From Thermomicrobiales bacterium (GTDB taxonomy: Bacteria > Chloroflexota > Chloroflexia > Thermomicrobiales > UBA6265): a stretch of DNA of 8,129 bases. Every line of letters starts with the position of its first letter. Within the stretch, counting starts at the first letter, position 1. The notes beneath the pieces were generated by a model. It saw only the letters and a list, made by a program, of their open reading frames with translations, did no database searches and was not told where the DNA came from. The position numbers were made by a program, and so were the translations under genes. Below, piece after piece: positions 4,608-8,129 of this stretch. The stretch spans positions 1 to 8,129 of the forward strand of contig JAICRA010000052.1 of the NCBI GenBank assembly GCA_025937615.1, in the 5' to 3' direction.

Positions 4608-4809
4608 TCTGAGCGAGAAAGCTTGGATGGACGCGCACGGGTCAGTGAATTAGTACGAACACGCTGCAGGCGTCTCAACAGCTCGAGACCAGGCCGGTCA
4701 CGGCGCAGCCCCTGGAGGCTGGACACCCAGCGTCAAAGAGAGACGGAGGTGCCCGGCCAAAACGCGCGGCTGGTGTGAAGGTGTCGCCCCGGTGCGTCTG
4801 GGTCCACTC

Positions 4810-6141
4810 TCAAGACCCCGCGACTCCGCACCAGGCCACGGCACACAGGGTCATCGCCGCACAGGCGAGTCGGAGCTGGTCAAGTTCAACGAATTCATCC
4901 GGGCTGTGTGCTTGGGCGATGCGTCCCGGGCCGAAGATGGCACCCGGAATCCCGACTTCCGCGTACCAGGCCAGTTCCGAGGCCGCGGTAAACGCCTCAA
5001 CGCTCGGCTCTCGTCCTGCTCTCTCGATCGCGGACAGCAGACTCTCAGTGAATGGATGATCGGGCGGGGTCTCCGCGGGCGGGAAATAAATGTCGCGCAG
5101 CTTCCATGTGAAGCGTGGCGGATGCTGGCGTAGCCACGGATCGGTCTGACTCACCGCTTGGACGAACGACTCGACTTCGTCCCGGATCGTTTCGAACGAT
5201 TCTCCTGGCAGGAACCAGAGATTATATTCGACCGCGCAGTAGTTCGGTGAGGTGCCAGGGTTCGACAGGACATTGAGCTTCCCGTCTGCGCCGCCACCGG
5301 GACCGCCAACGATGATTCCCGGCATGATGGTGTTGAACCCGGCCGGAAGCATCGGATGGTGGCGAAAATTGCCCCACTGTCGCTCCAGGTCCTGTAGGGC
5401 GGTCACGATGCGCAGCACTTTCTCGATCGCATTCACGCCGGCGCGGTTGCCGAGTCCGCCAGCATGGACGCTCATGTAGCGGTTTCCGGCGTGACTCTCG
5501 CGGCCGTCGATCTCGATCCGGAAGTGAACCAGACCGCCCTCGACCGGCATGATCGCGAGATCCGTCGGCTCTGCCACGAGCACGGCATCGACTGCCGGCA
5601 GGCGCCGGAGGAGATGGCGAGTGCTCTGCCCAACCACTTCTTCGTCGGCCACGATATGAGCCCAGAGATCACCAGCGAGGGCGATGCCTGCTTCTCGAAT
5701 CGCGCGCATAGCGACCAGGGCGCACGCCACGCCGCCTTTCATGTCGGCCGCGCCGCGACCCCAAAGTCGCCGAGCCGCGGATTCGCCGGCCCATGGATCG
5801 TGGCTCCAGGCGGCCGCGTCCCCAATGGGGACAACGTCGACGTGTCCGTTGAAAGCCAGCGATCGTCCGGATCCGGATCCCGTAAGCCTCCCGGCCACGA
5901 CAGGGTAGCGAGGAGGCTCTTCCCAGCGCTCCACCCTGGCGCCGAGATTGGTCAGCCATGTCGATACGATATCTTGACAGCGGATCGCCTCAGTCGAGAA
6001 CTCCGGGTTCTCCGCCGACTGGCTGTCCGTGCGGCACGCGATCAGCGCGCGAGCCAACTCCTCCAGCGCGGACTGCTGGCGGTCGACCGCGTCCAGGAGT
6101 CTCCCAACGATCCGCGGGTCGATCTCGCTGGTGGTCGCCAT
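4810..6141 (-). CDS. M20 family zinc metallopeptidase / ArgE-DapE-type deacylase
   Basis: A 443-residue cytoplasmic hydrolase of the ArgE/DapE/CPG2 group. All expected di-metal residues are present: H100 and D102 in FNGHVD, bridging D133 in GAADMKGG, the D166-E167-E168 motif with general base E167 and ligand E168, E191 in VAEPT, and H412 in AQAHSPDE. H217 in ESHAG lies in the inserted dimerisation domain (~200-320). No signal peptide is seen. ATG 6141 is preferred because GGGGAGAG lies just upstream; a start at 6171 has no such site, and one at 6306 would run deep into the ATPase gene. It follows the ABC ATPase by 41 bp on the same strand, so it probably acts on an imported amide, peptide or N-acyl compound (inference). 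Exact substrate is open: acylornithine, acyl-amino acid, dipeptide or formylaminopyrimidine deacylases share this fold. Confidence 0.93.
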   Translation of the reverse strand: MATTSEIDPRIVGRLLDAVDRQQSALEELARALIACRTDSQSAENPEFSTEAIRCQDIVSTWLTNLGARVERWEEPPRYPVVAGRLTGSGSGRSLAFNGHVDVVPIGDAAAWSHDPWAGESAARRLWGRGAADMKGGVACALVAMRAIREAGIALAGDLWAHIVADEEVVGQSTRHLLRRLPAVDAVLVAEPTDLAIMPVEGGLVHFRIEIDGRESHAGNRYMSVHAGGLGNRAGVNAIEKVLRIVTALQDLERQWGNFRHHPMLPAGFNTIMPGIIVGGPGGGADGKLNVLSNPGTSPNYCAVEYNLWFLPGESFETIRDEVESFVQAVSQTDPWLRQHPPRFTWKLRDIYFPPAETPPDHPFTESLLSAIERAGREPSVEAFTAASELAWYAEVGIPGAIFGPGRIAQAHSPDEFVELDQLRLACAAMTLCAVAWCGVAGS

Positions 6142-6145
6142 CGCG

Positions 6146-6154
6146 TCTCTCCCC
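6146..6154 (-). promoter_or_regulatory. RBS deciding the M20 start
   Basis: On the - strand GGGGAGAGA precedes ATG 6141-6139 (7 nt from the GGAG core). It fixes the start well downstream of the longest open frame and leaves a clean 41-bp gap after the ATPase stop. Confidence 0.75.
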
Positions 6155-6182
6155 GCCGGTGAATCATTCATCTGTCGGGCTG

Positions 6183-7301
6183 CTAGTGGGCAAGAGAAAG
6201 ATTCCGCCCGTCCGCACCGAAGAGATGTGCGCGCCGGAGGTCGAGCGCGAGTCCAATACGCTGGCCGGGCTCGATCGGGAGGCGCGCTTCCGCGCGGGCG
6301 GTCCATGCAAGATCGCCCGTCGTCGCGCTGACGAAGAGATCCGAGCCGACCGGCTCCACCAGGGAGACCGTGGCCGGCAAAAGCACGTCCTCGTCAAGAG
6401 CGCCGGACGATGCCGGATCGAGAACGACGCGCACGTCTTCCGGGCGGATGCCAAGCGCGCTCTCCATGGTGGCACCATCGAGCTTGGCGAGCCGAGTCAG
6501 CTGCGGTCGCAGGGGAATTTCCACGTCGCCTGCGCGAAGGACTCCTCCGCCGTCGGAATGGCCGAGTATCCCGGCGTGGATATTGATGCGTGGGCTGCCG
6601 AGGAAGGCGGCGACGAAGGTATTCGCCGGTTCGTCATAGACCTCCTGGGGAGGGCCCACCTGCTGCACCTGGCCGCCGCGCATGACGACAATACGGTGGC
6701 CCATCGTCATCGCCTCAATCTGATCGTGGGTGACATAAATTGTTGTCGTCTGCAACCGGGAATGTAGCCGGAGGAGCTCCTCGCGGGTCTGCACCCGTAA
6801 CTGGGCGTCGAGATTCGAGAGGGGTTCATCCATAAGAAACACGGCTGGCTCGCGGACGATCGCCCGTCCGAGCGCGACTCGCTGCCGTTGACCGCCCGAG
6901 AGTTGCTCAGGACGGCGATCGAGGAAACTTTCCAGTCCGAGCGAACGCGCCGCACGCCGAACGCGCTGTGCTGTCTCTTGCTTGGAGACGCCGGTCATCT
7001 TGAGGGGGAACCCGATGTTCTCGGCGACGGTCATGTGCGGGTAGAGGGCATAGTTCTGGAAGACCATCGCCACGTTGCGATCGGCGGGACGGACGTAATT
7101 GACGAGCTTGCCGTCGATGTAGATCTCGCCGTCGCTGACATCCTCCAGCCCGGCGATCATTTTCAACAGCGTGCTCTTGCCGCAGCCCGACGGTCCGAGC
7201 AGCACCAGGAACTCGTGGTCCTGGATTCCGAGCGACACCGCCGAAACGGCCTCGGTGTTTCCATACCGCTTGCTGACCTGGAGCAGCTCGACGTGACCCA
7301 C
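6183..7301 (-). CDS. MalK/UgpC-like ABC transporter ATPase
   Basis: A 372-residue nucleotide-binding subunit of CUT1-type uptake systems. It has Walker A GPSGCGKST (36-44), Q-loop Q82 in FQNYALYPHMTV, signature LSGGQRQ (134-140), Walker B VFLMDE with D158/E159, D-loop SNLD and switch H192. After the ~235-residue ATPase core comes a C-terminal OB/TOBE-type regulatory domain (~240-372, with GIRPEDV at 284-290), as in MalK and UgpC, and of usual length for them. It would power import through the adjacent permease. The GTG start at 7301 lies 1 bp beyond the permease stop, and AAGGAG inside the permease's last codons is its ribosome-binding site, so translation is probably coupled. The M20 gene follows after 41 bp. 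MalK-type ATPases may serve several permeases, so the substrate cannot be inferred from this subunit. Confidence 0.96.
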   Translation of the reverse strand: MGHVELLQVSKRYGNTEAVSAVSLGIQDHEFLVLLGPSGCGKSTLLKMIAGLEDVSDGEIYIDGKLVNYVRPADRNVAMVFQNYALYPHMTVAENIGFPLKMTGVSKQETAQRVRRAARSLGLESFLDRRPEQLSGGQRQRVALGRAIVREPAVFLMDEPLSNLDAQLRVQTREELLRLHSRLQTTTIYVTHDQIEAMTMGHRIVVMRGGQVQQVGPPQEVYDEPANTFVAAFLGSPRINIHAGILGHSDGGGVLRAGDVEIPLRPQLTRLAKLDGATMESALGIRPEDVRVVLDPASSGALDEDVLLPATVSLVEPVGSDLFVSATTGDLAWTARAEARLPIEPGQRIGLALDLRRAHLFGADGRNLSLAH

Positions 7302-7302
7302 G

Positions 7303-8129
7303 TTACTCCTTGAGCGCGCCGGCGATCGACCCGGCGATGAAATAGCGTTGCAGGAAGAGGAAGACGAGGATCAACGGCAGTAGCGAGAGCACCGCGCCGG
7401 CCGAAAGCACGCCCCAATTGACGGTGAAGAGGGAGCGCAGGCTTTGGACGCCAACGGTGAGGGTCAGCATGTCCTCGCGGGTGCTGATCACGAGCGGCCA
7501 GAGATAGCTCGTCCACTGCGTCATGAAGGTGAAGACGCCCAGGACGACGAGACCTGGCTTCATAAGCGGCAGGATGACCCTGCGGAAGATCTGGAACTCG
7601 CTACACCCATCGAGCCGAGCCGCGTTCTCGAGATCACTCGGCAACGACTCGATGCACTGGCGCATCATGAAGATCCCGATCGGGCTCGCCAGCGCCGGGA
7701 GGATCAGACCGAAGTACGTATTCGTGAGATTCAGGTTGCGAACGATGATGAATAGCGGGATGAGTGTGGCGGCGAACGGCACCATTAGCGTCATCAGCAC
7801 GACAAGGAAGAGGGCATCCCGGCCCGGAAAGCTCATCTTGGCGAAGGCATAACCGGCCATCGCGTCGATGAGGACTTTGATCGCGGTCACGGCAGCGGCC
7901 ACGATCAGCGAGTTCAACGTCCAGCGCAGATAGGGATAGTCCTCCAGCAGGGTCTGGAAGTTGGTGAGCGTCGGTTCGCTCGGAATCCACTCCGGTGGGT
8001 AGCTGAATAGCGCGGCGGTGTCCTTGAGCGAGGTCGAAACGACGTACAGGAAAGGAATGACCGCGATGATGCCCGCAACGATGAGCACGCCGTAGATGGC
8101 GATCAGATAGAGCGACGATCCGAGCCCTC
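7303..8129 (-). CDS. CUT1-type ABC permease (MalG/UgpE-like), 5' truncated
   Basis: An inner-membrane permease, missing its N terminus at the window edge. The visible 274 codons begin mid-TM1 (..LGSSLYLIAIYG) and are open to the right edge. The GTG at 8088 would cut TM1 and is not the true start. About six hydrophobic segments are visible. The EAA loop for ATPase docking is at about 7550-7630: the stretch ENAARLDGCSEFQIF followed by RRVILPLMKPG. The C terminus ...AGSIAGALKE is typical of the MalG half of the permease pair. It is followed directly by its ATPase. The partner permease and solute-binding protein should lie to the right. The family takes up sugars, oligosaccharides or glycerol phosphates; no visible residue identifies the substrate. 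Confidence 0.94.
   Translation of the reverse strand, partial: GLGSSLYLIAIYGVLIVAGIIAVIPFLYVVSTSLKDTAALFSYPPEWIPSEPTLTNFQTLLEDYPYLRWTLNSLIVAAAVTAIKVLIDAMAGYAFAKMSFPGRDALFLVVLMTLMVPFAATLIPLFIIVRNLNLTNTYFGLILPALASPIGIFMMRQCIESLPSDLENAARLDGCSEFQIFRRVILPLMKPGLVVLGVFTFMTQWTSYLWPLVISTREDMLTLTVGVQSLRSLFTVNWGVLSAGAVLSLLPLILVFLFLQRYFIAGSIAGALKE

Larger units (their letters stand above)
4310..4809. other. 500-bp region without a confident gene
   Basis: This stretch separates the membrane protein gene from the stop of the M20 gene. A + strand frame at 4449-4778 (109 codons) is Arg/Ser-rich, lacks a good ribosome-binding site and is probably chance. A 41-codon - strand frame (4431-4306) overlaps the membrane gene start by ATGA but has no ribosome-binding site. 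The region does contain the - strand sigma-54 match at 4592-4607 and hairpins at 4535-4554 (7 bp) and 4412-4429 (GTCTGT/ACAGAC, 6 bp). Much of it is probably leader and promoter DNA for the membrane protein. No clear terminator for the M20 operon was found. Confidence 0.55.

Noticed and set aside
4449..4778. A 109-codon + strand frame in the gene-free stretch
   Set aside because: Arg/Ser-rich, no ribosome-binding site, and antisense to the sigma-54 element at 4592-4607; most likely chance.
1..8129. CRISPR array, tRNA, transposase or insertion-sequence ends
   Set aside because: No regularly spaced repeats, tRNA T-loop signature, transposase motifs or matching terminal repeats were seen on either strand.

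Overview
The window comes from a GC-rich bacterium. It carries an NtrC-type sigma-54 activator, which argues against Actinobacteria because they lack RpoN. The MalK/UgpC-type ABC transporter, the ferritin-like protein paired with a tiny Cys-rich protein, and the 'RIRWG..IAG' four-helix membrane protein are reminiscent of Chloroflexota such as Thermomicrobia. This placement is an impression, not a measurement.

Layout, left to right. Positions 1-528 hold no convincing complete gene. They do carry two full-consensus sigma-54 (-24/-12) promoter matches facing each other, a 16-bp hairpin with a UACG loop, and possibly the first codons of a leftward gene at the edge. Positions 529-1356 (- strand) are a two-gene unit: a 65-aa CxxCxC protein, then a ferritin-like protein. 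A 210-bp divergent spacer separates this unit from a complete sigma-54 response regulator (1567-2934, +). A single-domain receiver (3092-3457, +) follows, behind its own sigma-54-like promoter. A strong hairpin at 3471-3508 serves as terminator between it and the convergent four-helix membrane protein (3527-4309, -). That gene has a long upstream region with an 11/12 sigma-54 promoter match at 4592-4607. Positions 4310-4809 have no confident gene. From 4810 to the right edge runs a separate - strand operon: a CUT1-type ABC permease (5' end outside the window), a MalK/UgpC-like ATPase and an M20 metallopeptidase/deacylase.

The most interesting reading is that the left 4.6 kb forms a compact sigma-54 regulon. 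The activator gene sits among transcription units that each have a -24/-12 element pointing at them: the metal-binding/ferritin pair, the solo receiver, the membrane protein, a possible leftward gene off the edge, and a possible small RNA ending at the 310-345 hairpin. The activator keeps all residues needed for phosphorylation, ATP hydrolysis and sigma-54 contact, but its Fis-type recognition helix is unusually acidic. The promoter matches are read directly from the bases. Control by this activator, and any shared stress or redox role, are inferences.
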